A stretch of 31,661 nucleotides of DNA from a virus. A program made the translations under genes and the position numbers. Below the pieces are notes generated by a model. That model did no database searches, was not told the origin of the DNA, and was given only the letters and a program-made list of their open reading frames with translations. Position 1 is the stretch's first letter, and every line of letters starts with the position of its first letter. Positions 14,418-23,177 of the stretch are shown piece by piece. The DNA lies in IMG/VR virus record IMGVR_UViG_3300008448_000384, positions 1-31,661 of that record; one strand, 5' to 3'.

Positions 14418-16909
14418 TGGAAGTTGTACAAAAAAAGATTTCAAACTTCATAGAAAGTCAATTTCCTTCTATCTATAGAGAAGAAGGACCAGTTTTTATT
14501 GAGTTTGTTAAACAATATTATAGATGGTTAGAACAAGAAAACTCTTTAAAACATTCAAGAAATTTTTTCGAGTATAAAGATCTTGATGAAACTACAGATC
14601 AATTCTTAGTTTATTTTAAAGAGAAATATTTAAAAAATATTCAATTCGAAACAACTACTAATACTAGACAACTCTTGAAGCATACACTAGATCTTTATAG
14701 ATCTAAGGGTACCGAAAGAGCTATAGACTTAATGTTTAAACTAGTTTTCGGTGTTCCTGCTGAGATATATTATCCAGCTGAAGATGTATTTTCATTATCT
14801 TCTGGTGTTTGGAAAAAACAAAAATATTTAGAATTAAACTGCAGTCCACATAATTATAAGTTAACCGGAAAAACAATCACAGGTCAGACTAGCAAAGCTA
14901 CTGCATATGTAGATGCAATAGTCAGAAAACGTATTAAAAATGTATTGGTAGATATAGCTTATATTTCTTCATTAAATGGCAATTTTATAACAGATGAAGC
15001 AGTCAATACTGCAGAAAATATATTTGATAGTGAAAAAAAACCTCATATTATAGGTTCATTAAATGAAGTTTTAGTTAGCACATATGGTGTTGGCGCCGGA
15101 TACAATATTGGTGATATAGTAAATCTTGAATCTACCTTTGGAGCTGGTGCTAAAGCTAGAGTAAGTAATATTGCTAGTACTATTGGAACTGTAAATTTTG
15201 AACTAATAAATGGTGGATATGCGTATACAGCAAATGCAGAAGTATTAGTATCAGATAAAGTGTTAACATTAAGTAATGTTGTAACTTCAAATATAAGTAC
15301 CAATAATTATTTCGAAATATTTAATAGTGTTGTACAACCATTAGCTAATATAAATTTCTTAAACTGTACAGGTGTATTTACATCTGGAGATTATATCTAC
15401 ACATATCACCCAAATAATGCAGTAAGGGGTGAAGGAAAAGTTATATCGTCTTCTACAAATACAGCTACAAATGGTCAAATATTCATTATTAAATATTCTG
15501 GCAACTTACAAGCAAATGCATTCTATACAACAGGAAATGCTGTATCTGCTAATCAATCAGTATCAAATGGTTATGCAGATAGAACAGCAACCGGAAATGT
15601 GATTGGTACTTCAAGTAATTTAATACTATACACTGTTAATAGCAATAATGTTTTTGTTGCTAACAATATTGTGTATCAGGTTGATCCTGGCTCTAACACT
15701 GTCATAGCTAATGGTACAATAATAAAATATGTAACTACCGTTGGTTCTAATGGCATATTAACAGTATCTGACAGTCATGGTGTATTTAGAAGAACATTGC
15801 CACTTTATAGTAATAACTTAATTGCTAACATTGATTCTGTTGAAATAAAAATTGGCATAATAGATCCAGCTTTTTCTTTCTCTAGCTATAGCAATAATTA
15901 TTTCTATTCAAACACAGAAAATTATAATACTACTGCTGTAGTAAAAAGTATTAGTACCGGAAGCGGAGCTTCTTTTAGCATATCAAATGATTTAATCTAT
16001 ACAGAATATGTTGATATAAACACAAATTATATTTCAAGTGTATCATCTAATGCTCTTAGTGGTGTTTATAACTTTACTGCTTTACCGACAGCAAATTTAA
16101 CTACAGTAATTGCGAATGCATTAACTTATACAAATAATCAGATTGGTAAAATAAACGCTCTTAGAGCAATTAATCCAGGATCTAATTATAGTGCTCCGCC
16201 TTTCGTACTTGTATATGAACCAAAAACATATCGTTATTTAAAACAAGATGCTATACTAAACATAGCAAACGTTACTTCCAGCTACGCAGTTGGAGAAGTT
16301 GTAACTCAAGATAATAATAGTTCCAGAGGCATAGTAAAATTTGCAAATACTACAACGTTGATTTTAGAAAGATTGAGATTTAAAGACACAAATAATTTTA
16401 CTATTACAACGAATAGTTCAACTAGAATATATGGTGAAACAGGTGGTTCATTTGCGAATGTTACAAACGTTCAAATACAATTTACTTCAGATTACTTAGG
16501 ATTTAATGCAGTCATTAACGATGAAACACAGACTTCAATAGGTGCAATAAGTGAGTTACAGATACTAGACTCCGGATATGGTTATAAAAAATTAGAATCC
16601 GTTACCATCACATCAACAAATAATGATTCTATTGCTACTGGAACTGCTGTGTTAAAAACACATGGAGAAGCTAGTGGATTTTATAAACAAAATGATGGGT
16701 TCTTGAGTGATACTAAGAAGCTGTTTGATGGTTTATATTATCAAGATTATTCATATGAAATACAGTCTTCTGTAAAACTTAATAAATATGAAGAGATGCT
16801 AAAACAGGTCCTTCACTTGGCCGGAACAAAGTATTTTGCAAGATTCATTTATTCTGATGTATTAAATGCACAAATTAATATATTAGATACAGATATAACG
16901 GTAGAATGA
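14417..16909 (+). CDS. 7: gp7-like baseplate wedge protein, N-terminally short
   Basis: The first 170 residues of this 830-residue protein match the C-terminal third of T4 gp7 (1032 residues): FVKQYYRWLEQEN, LLKHTLDLYRSKGTERAI, then FKLVFGVPAEIYYP and a GQTSKATAYVD strand. The N-terminal part of T4 gp7 is absent. Instead a long C-terminal extension carries repeated beta modules (YGVGAGYNIGDIVN, LRAINPGSNYSAPPFV, YAVGEVVTQDNNSS, LDSGYGYKKLESVTI). A final helical part (LNKYEEMLKQVLHLAGTKYF) closes it, followed by a short strand. It is a wedge ring partner of gp6 and gp8. It overlaps gp6 by one base and gp8 by 4 nt (ATGA). Confidence 0.88.
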   Translation: MEVVQKKISNFIESQFPSIYREEGPVFIEFVKQYYRWLEQENSLKHSRNFFEYKDLDETTDQFLVYFKEKYLKNIQFETTTNTRQLLKHTLDLYRSKGTERAIDLMFKLVFGVPAEIYYPAEDVFSLSSGVWKKQKYLELNCSPHNYKLTGKTITGQTSKATAYVDAIVRKRIKNVLVDIAYISSLNGNFITDEAVNTAENIFDSEKKPHIIGSLNEVLVSTYGVGAGYNIGDIVNLESTFGAGAKARVSNIASTIGTVNFELINGGYAYTANAEVLVSDKVLTLSNVVTSNISTNNYFEIFNSVVQPLANINFLNCTGVFTSGDYIYTYHPNNAVRGEGKVISSSTNTATNGQIFIIKYSGNLQANAFYTTGNAVSANQSVSNGYADRTATGNVIGTSSNLILYTVNSNNVFVANNIVYQVDPGSNTVIANGTIIKYVTTVGSNGILTVSDSHGVFRRTLPLYSNNLIANIDSVEIKIGIIDPAFSFSSYSNNYFYSNTENYNTTAVVKSISTGSGASFSISNDLIYTEYVDINTNYISSVSSNALSGVYNFTALPTANLTTVIANALTYTNNQIGKINALRAINPGSNYSAPPFVLVYEPKTYRYLKQDAILNIANVTSSYAVGEVVTQDNNSSRGIVKFANTTTLILERLRFKDTNNFTITTNSSTRIYGETGGSFANVTNVQIQFTSDYLGFNAVINDETQTSIGAISELQILDSGYGYKKLESVTITSTNNDSIATGTAVLKTHGEASGFYKQNDGFLSDTKKLFDGLYYQDYSYEIQSSVKLNKYEEMLKQVLHLAGTKYFARFIYSDVLNAQINILDTDITVE

Positions 16910-18954
16910 TGGCAACTAAATTAGTAACTATACATAATAAACACCATGTTGCAACTCAATTTATAGAGTCTGTTTCTGAGACAACTAATACTGCATATTA
17001 TGTATTTGTTGGTGATCAATATGATAGAGCAGAAATTAGAGACATATCTACTAGTGACAGAGATGTTATATTTGATACTTATCAAAACATGATAATGGGA
17101 AAACGTGTTACACCTAACGACGTAAAGTTAGCTATTAGAAATATACCATATGTTTCTAATACAAAATATGCAATGTATGATGATACAGATACATTATTGT
17201 ATACAAAAGATTATTATGCCATAGTTAATGCTTCTTCTTATTATCACGTATATAAATGTTTAGATAATAATGGAAACACATATTCTACTATTACTCCTGA
17301 TATATCACATATTTCTGGAGCAAATACTGACGTGTATGAAACATCCGATGGTTATCGTTGGAAATACATGTATTCTGTATCTGCAGCAGATAAAAACAAA
17401 TTTTCAAATCAAGATTATTTTCCAATAGTAGCAAATACATCTGTAATTAATTACGCAGTAGCCGGCTCTATCAATATCATCAATATTATTGATCCTGGAA
17501 AAAGATATGATAATTATACAGAAGGAACTTTTATTGGCAGTCAAATTAAAGTAAATGGTAATTCTACTTTATATGAAATTTCTAATAATTCATTAAGTCT
17601 ATCTAATGGATTTTATACAGATTGTTTAATCTATATTTCAGGTGGAACTGGATTAGGTCAGTTTAAAAAAATAACTAACTATTTCACGAATTCTAATGGA
17701 AATTATATAGAATTAGAATCTGCATTTACTATTTCACCTACAAATGGTTCCGAATATGAAATATATCCAAGCATTAAAATAACTAGTTCTAAAACAGAAA
17801 CAGTAAATGCTGTAGCAAGAGCTTTAATAAACAGCAGCTCAAGTAATAGTGTATATAGAATTGAGATGCTCGATCAGGGTGTTGGATATACCTATCATAC
17901 TGCTGTTATAGAAGCTAATTCAATAGTAAAAGCTGCTAATGGATTTGTTGAAGCAAATGTTAGACCAATATATTCACCTCCAGGTGGTCACGGTTCAAGC
18001 CCAGAAAATGAATTATATAGCACATCAGCAATAATAAGTGTTGAATTTTCAAATAATGAAAGCAATACAATACTAACTTCAAATAAGTTTAATCAAGTAG
18101 GTCTATTAAGAGATCCTCTGTTCAATAACGTTAAACTAAATTTTGATACAATTACTGGATCTTTGACGTCAGGAGAAAAGATAGTAAAAATAGAACCAGT
18201 TAGAATTAATATAAATGCTATTTCTAATTCATCAACTGCTAATATTATATGTAGCACAGCTGACTTTGAGAATCAAGTAAATGTCGGTGATAAACTACTT
18301 TTAATGAAGTCAGATTCTTCTGACTACTCTCTTGTAACAGTCAATTCAATTGTTAATTCTTCACAGATAACGTTAACATCAAATAGTAATTTTACTTCTA
18401 ATAACGCTTGGATATACATACCGAATATTACTTCAAATGCATACATATCAGATATCATTCAAGCTAACTCGGTGTTATTATCAAACACTCAAGGTATATT
18501 TGCTACTGGCGATGTGGTCATAGGTGAACAGTCCGGAGCTCATGCAAATATTAGTACTATTACTATTAGCGATGTATCTAAAGGATTTAATACATTTATA
18601 CAACTTAATAAGTTTATTGGAAATGTAGTTTCTGGTACTTTTAGCGAAAATGAAATAATATATCAAACTAACACGACCGTTGCAAAAGCTGCTCTTCATT
18701 CCACTATAAATACAGTTAGTAATGGTGTGATACTTTATGTTTCAAATACTACTGGCAATTTTCAATTTGGTAATGTTGGTAATGTATCTTATACGGTAAT
18801 TGGTTCAAATAGCACTGCTATAGCTCATGTATCCAATTCTTATATTGGAGAACTAGTATATGGATCTGGCGAGATTTTATATTTGAATAATATTGAAGCG
18901 GTTGAAAGAAGCAATACACAAAAAGAAACGTTTAAAATAATTTTTGAATTCTAA
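16906..18954 (+). CDS. 8: gp8 baseplate wedge protein with inserted beta modules
   Basis: This protein has 682 residues; T4 gp8 has 334. The N-terminal half holds YYVFVGDQYDRAEIRD, YQNMIMGKRVTPNDVK, YHVYKCLDNNGN and SDGYRWKYMYSV, equivalent to the T4 YVWEYLFEI area. The last residues (RSNTQKETFKIIFEF) match the T4 ending. Between them lie about 350 extra residues of small beta modules (IIDPGKRYDNYTE, MLDQGVGYTYHTA, GEQSGAHANI and a VNVGDKLLLM domain). The start is ATG 16906 (ATGA overlap with gp7) or the next codon, ATG 16909; sequence alone does not decide. It forms gp8 dimers in the T4 wedge. Confidence 0.9.
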   Translation: MMATKLVTIHNKHHVATQFIESVSETTNTAYYVFVGDQYDRAEIRDISTSDRDVIFDTYQNMIMGKRVTPNDVKLAIRNIPYVSNTKYAMYDDTDTLLYTKDYYAIVNASSYYHVYKCLDNNGNTYSTITPDISHISGANTDVYETSDGYRWKYMYSVSAADKNKFSNQDYFPIVANTSVINYAVAGSINIINIIDPGKRYDNYTEGTFIGSQIKVNGNSTLYEISNNSLSLSNGFYTDCLIYISGGTGLGQFKKITNYFTNSNGNYIELESAFTISPTNGSEYEIYPSIKITSSKTETVNAVARALINSSSSNSVYRIEMLDQGVGYTYHTAVIEANSIVKAANGFVEANVRPIYSPPGGHGSSPENELYSTSAIISVEFSNNESNTILTSNKFNQVGLLRDPLFNNVKLNFDTITGSLTSGEKIVKIEPVRININAISNSSTANIICSTADFENQVNVGDKLLLMKSDSSDYSLVTVNSIVNSSQITLTSNSNFTSNNAWIYIPNITSNAYISDIIQANSVLLSNTQGIFATGDVVIGEQSGAHANISTITISDVSKGFNTFIQLNKFIGNVVSGTFSENEIIYQTNTTVAKAALHSTINTVSNGVILYVSNTTGNFQFGNVGNVSYTVIGSNSTAIAHVSNSYIGELVYGSGEILYLNNIEAVERSNTQKETFKIIFEF

Positions 18955-18963
18955 GGGGTTTAA

Positions 18964-21900
18964 ATGGCTATCGAAAAAGATCTCAACGTATCTCCATATT
19001 TCGATGATTATGATGAGACAAAGAACTTTCATCGAGTTTTGTTCAAGCCTGGTGTTTCTGTCCAGGTTAGAGAACTCAACCAAATGCAAGCCATACTACA
19101 ATCACAGATCGAAAGATTTGGGAATAATATCTTCAAGCGCGGTACTATTATAGATGGATGTAACTTTAGCTATACTAATACTATTAAATATGTAAAGATT
19201 CTTGATACTGATATTGATAATAATCCCGTATCAGTAGACTACTTGAATCAAAGTTTCAGAGTAAAAAATGCTAACAACGTTGTAGCTAGAATCATTAACG
19301 TATCAGATGGTTATGAGAGTACAGATCCGGATCTAAAGACACTTTATCTTACATATATTAATGCTGGTGCTTCCGGAAATGAATATAGTTTTTCTTCAGA
19401 TCAAGAACTAACAGTATATTCAAAAGATTATAATTTAGGTTCTATTATTATTAACAATGGTGGTATATCATTTTCTAACTCAGATAGTGTTATCATCACA
19501 TCTGCTATAGTTGTAAATACATCTACCGGTACATTTACTAATGGCCAATATATAATCGACCAAACTACTGGCGCTAACGTAGAGATTATTGAAGCTGATA
19601 ATACAACGCTGGCTTCTTCAGGTTATGTCATATTAAAAATAAAGCCGAGAGATGTTGTTCTAGCGAACTCATCTGCTACATCTAATAGTTGGACTATAGC
19701 AGCAAATTCAGAAATAAGAAACACAGGAAATACAGCTGTTGGTACAGTCGTAGGAAAGATTGGTTCTGGAGCTTCTGCAGTTCTAAAAACAACAGCTGCC
19801 GGTAAGATTAATACTATAGATGTAGTACAAAGAGGTATAAACTATAGCATAGCACCAAATATTAGAGTAAGATCTATAGACAACAGCGGCGGTTTGGCTG
19901 TACTAGATTTGGAAGCTAGAAACTTTGTTCAAAAAATTAAAGTCGCTTCTGGAGCGTCTGCTACGGGTAATAGCTATCAATTTGGTGTAGGCGAAGGTAT
20001 CATATATCAAAAAGGTCACTTTATTAAAGTGTATCCTCAAAATATCATAGTATCAAAATATAATAATACACCGAATAATATTTCGGTAGTTTTTGAAACA
20101 AAAGAAGATATTATTAATTCTAACATCGATACTAGTTTACTTGATAACGCTCTTGGTACTCAAAACGAAACTGCTCCCGGCGCAGACAGATTAAAGCTTA
20201 CTGCCAACTTAGTATTATCTAATACAGATATAGCAGAATCAAATGCAGAAGCTTATATACTTACTAGCTTCTCTGATGGTTCGCCATATAAACAAAATCA
20301 ATTTACTGCTTATAACGTCATAAACGATGAGATGGCAGAAAGAACCAGAGATGCCAGCGGCAATTATGTTTTAGACCAGTTCAATGTCACTACGAGATCA
20401 CCAGCAAATAGTTCTTTTGAAGGAAATACTATTTCAGTTGTTGTAGATCCTGGTAGAGGTTATATAAACGGTTATAGAGTAGTTACTGATGCAAACTATG
20501 TTCAGGATATCAAAAAAGGTACTGATACAGTTGTAACAAATACTTTTAGTATCAGCTTAGGTTATCAAAATTACATTAGAATATCAGATGTTGCTGGCTT
20601 ATTCCAATTTAATACTGGTGATCAGTTAGAACTCTATGATACAGCAAGAGACTATGTTTCTAATTCATCGTTGGCTCTAGCAGAAACAATCGCTCCAGCA
20701 GGAACCAAAATTGGTTATGCTAGAATGAGATCAATGACCTTAGAAAATGGTGTGCCTGGCACAAGTTCTGCAATCTATAGATTATATCTTTTTGATATTG
20801 ATATGGATTCTGGTAAAAACTTTAAAGATGTTAAGAGCGTTTATTATAATGGCGCTGCTGCTGATGGCATTGCTGATATAGTGTTAGATCTAGATCCAAC
20901 AACAGCTGTAGACATAGCAAATATTAAGGGTAGAGGTAGATTAATATTTGATACTACAAGATACCTTAAAAATGCTAATAATATTAAATATATCTATAGA
21001 ACCATAGTATCAAACGCTTCTCTTAATTCTACTTCAGGAAGTATTACACTTTCATTATCATCAACACCAGATGAGTTTTTCCCATATTCATCTAATGCTA
21101 CATTAAGTGATGAACAACTTAGAGAACTTTATGTAGCTCCTGCTCAAGAAGGCATGATCGCCAATGTAGCAATCACTGGTAATGCAGCAGCTACAACTAC
21201 TTCAGCAAATCTTGTTGGCACCGGTACTTCTTTTATTACAGACCTCAGAATCGGTGATTATGTTTATGTCTATGCAAATAGCACAGCATATGATAAAAAA
21301 CTAGTAATTAATGTTGTAAATAATACTTTTATTCAATTAAATTCAAACTTATCATTTACTCAAGCTAATTCAAAAATCAAGAGATATTTTCCTAGATATA
21401 TCTCTATTCCGTTTGGTGATAGAGATGGTTATTCTGCAAACGTAGATGCTAATAATAATATTCTAACTATTAATATGGGTCTCGCTATCCAATCACCAGG
21501 TAATTCTAACATGATAGTTGGCTATAATGTTAGAAGAGATGGTGCAGCTCAAGGAACTAAGACTGCTGATAGAAACTTATTTGTCAAACTTGCTATGGCA
21601 AATAATGAAGCAAATAACACTGGTCCTTGGCATCTCGGTGTATCAGACATTTTTAGACTTAGAAAAGTTTATCTAGGAACAAACAGTTCAGTTAATACAA
21701 GTAGTACTGATGTTACTGATTATTTCTATGTAGATCATAATCAAACAGCAGATTATTATGATCAGGGTTATCTGTATGTTAAGCCTGATATCTCGTTTAG
21801 ACCAAACACTACCAACTGGCTGTTAGTACAGGTTGATAGATTTAATACGTCAACAAACGGTTATTATACACCTGTGTCTTATTTGACAGCAAATGCTGCG

Positions 21901-23139
21901 CAGATAGCAAATGTTGATTCAAAAGCATTAAGTGCATTAACAACACAGATAAACACTCTTGAAGTTCCAGAATTAAAAACTGATGTAGGTATCTACTATG
22001 ATCTATTGACAACATTTGACTTTAGACCAGCAGTCATATCTTCTGCAACACTAACAACAAACTCGGAAGCTGCAACTGTAAATCCACCAAGTAACACTAC
22101 TCTTAATATTGGTTCTTCTGAAAAGAAATTTCCATATCCAGGAACAGTATTAACTGGCACTATTGAGTATTATGTTGGAAGAACAGACGTTGTAACAGTT
22201 AATAAAAATAATACGATTACAATTAAGACTGGTACAAACGGTGAAAAAGCAGATAAAAAGAGATCAGGTACTAATAGAGACAGTATAGATATTTCCCTAT
22301 TAAGTATTCCTGCTTATCCAACTATTGCACAAAATCCATCTGCTAATGTACAAACAATTTTAGATAAAAAAATTGTAAGTGAAAGATATCTTACAAGCAG
22401 AGTTAATAACAAAATAGTTAGAGATCTAATTAGTAATGGTGAGATTAAAGAATCTCAACCAAAAGCTTATAAAATGAAAGATATCGCACGTATAGATCAA
22501 AGAGTGCGTAACTTAGAATATGCTGTTTCATTGAGCTTAGCAGAAAGCCAACTCAAAAACAAAGTGATTCCAAGTTCAATATCTCCAGATATTAATAGAT
22601 TTAAGTATGGTTTCTTTATTGATGATTTTACAAATAATAATCTTAGTGATACTAAGAACCCAGAATATACATCTTATCTAGATGCTGCTAATAGACAATT
22701 ACATCCTCTTACAGAACTTTTGAATGTTAGCTTAGATACTGGTGATGTATATGATTTTCCATATACAGAAGTAGCTATAGTATCACAAAATATTGCTACA
22801 GAACCAGTAGTAATTGTACCTCAACCTCCACCTCCAAATGATGATGGAATAGTAGTAACACCTGATGGTGGCGGCGGAGGCGGCGACGTCATAGTCATTA
22901 CTGAGGATGGTGATCCGGGAGATGATCCCGGAGATTATATAGATGGTGGCCTGACCGGTCTACCACTACCAACAGATGAACCTGATGGCGGTGGTCAAGT
23001 CACAACACCTGATGTAGATGATAATACTGATAGCTATCAGTGGGCTGATTCACCTCACGGCGATCCAGAAGATGGTGGTGTAGATACCGATGATGGTGAA
23101 GATGACGATGATGATGATGATGATGACGGCGATGAATAA
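18964..23139 (+). CDS. Large DUF4815-type baseplate/tail structural protein
   Basis: This 1391-residue protein starts EKDLNVSPYFDDYDETKNFH, then RVLFKPGVSVQVRELNQMQA and LQSQIERFGNNIFKRGTII, the N-terminal signature of DUF4815 proteins in marine T4-like phages. It holds beta modules (VQRGINYSIAP, a GTGTSF...RIGDYVYVY domain near residue 745). A more helical region comes late (around 1150-1200). From about residue 1288 it becomes a Pro/Gly/Asp linker (PQPPPPN, GGGGGGD) ending in an Asp-rich tail. It likely links wedge and fibres, in the place held by gp9/gp10 in T4, but I see no gp9 or gp10 match. AAGGGG 7 nt before the ATG gives strong translation. No frame problem is seen. Confidence 0.85.
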   Translation: MAIEKDLNVSPYFDDYDETKNFHRVLFKPGVSVQVRELNQMQAILQSQIERFGNNIFKRGTIIDGCNFSYTNTIKYVKILDTDIDNNPVSVDYLNQSFRVKNANNVVARIINVSDGYESTDPDLKTLYLTYINAGASGNEYSFSSDQELTVYSKDYNLGSIIINNGGISFSNSDSVIITSAIVVNTSTGTFTNGQYIIDQTTGANVEIIEADNTTLASSGYVILKIKPRDVVLANSSATSNSWTIAANSEIRNTGNTAVGTVVGKIGSGASAVLKTTAAGKINTIDVVQRGINYSIAPNIRVRSIDNSGGLAVLDLEARNFVQKIKVASGASATGNSYQFGVGEGIIYQKGHFIKVYPQNIIVSKYNNTPNNISVVFETKEDIINSNIDTSLLDNALGTQNETAPGADRLKLTANLVLSNTDIAESNAEAYILTSFSDGSPYKQNQFTAYNVINDEMAERTRDASGNYVLDQFNVTTRSPANSSFEGNTISVVVDPGRGYINGYRVVTDANYVQDIKKGTDTVVTNTFSISLGYQNYIRISDVAGLFQFNTGDQLELYDTARDYVSNSSLALAETIAPAGTKIGYARMRSMTLENGVPGTSSAIYRLYLFDIDMDSGKNFKDVKSVYYNGAAADGIADIVLDLDPTTAVDIANIKGRGRLIFDTTRYLKNANNIKYIYRTIVSNASLNSTSGSITLSLSSTPDEFFPYSSNATLSDEQLRELYVAPAQEGMIANVAITGNAAATTTSANLVGTGTSFITDLRIGDYVYVYANSTAYDKKLVINVVNNTFIQLNSNLSFTQANSKIKRYFPRYISIPFGDRDGYSANVDANNNILTINMGLAIQSPGNSNMIVGYNVRRDGAAQGTKTADRNLFVKLAMANNEANNTGPWHLGVSDIFRLRKVYLGTNSSVNTSSTDVTDYFYVDHNQTADYYDQGYLYVKPDISFRPNTTNWLLVQVDRFNTSTNGYYTPVSYLTANAAQIANVDSKALSALTTQINTLEVPELKTDVGIYYDLLTTFDFRPAVISSATLTTNSEAATVNPPSNTTLNIGSSEKKFPYPGTVLTGTIEYYVGRTDVVTVNKNNTITIKTGTNGEKADKKRSGTNRDSIDISLLSIPAYPTIAQNPSANVQTILDKKIVSERYLTSRVNNKIVRDLISNGEIKESQPKAYKMKDIARIDQRVRNLEYAVSLSLAESQLKNKVIPSSISPDINRFKYGFFIDDFTNNNLSDTKNPEYTSYLDAANRQLHPLTELLNVSLDTGDVYDFPYTEVAIVSQNIATEPVVIVPQPPPPNDDGIVVTPDGGGGGGDVIVITEDGDPGDDPGDYIDGGLTGLPLPTDEPDGGGQVTTPDVDDNTDSYQWADSPHGDPEDGGVDTDDGEDDDDDDDDDGDE

Positions 23140-23140
23140 T

Positions 23141-23148
23141 ACTAAATA
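23141..23148 (+). promoter_or_regulatory. Possible weak late-promoter variant
   Basis: ACTAAATA, matching 6 of 8 bases of TATAAATA, lies in the 38-nt gap after the DUF4815 gene. The start it predicts (near 23154) would leave a short leader with GAGGAA (23165-23170) before the ATG at 23178. It is also part of a near-palindrome (TACTAAATAGTA). Chance is a fair alternative. Confidence 0.25.
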
Positions 23149-23177
23149 GTATGTTAAGAAGAACGAGGAAATTATAA

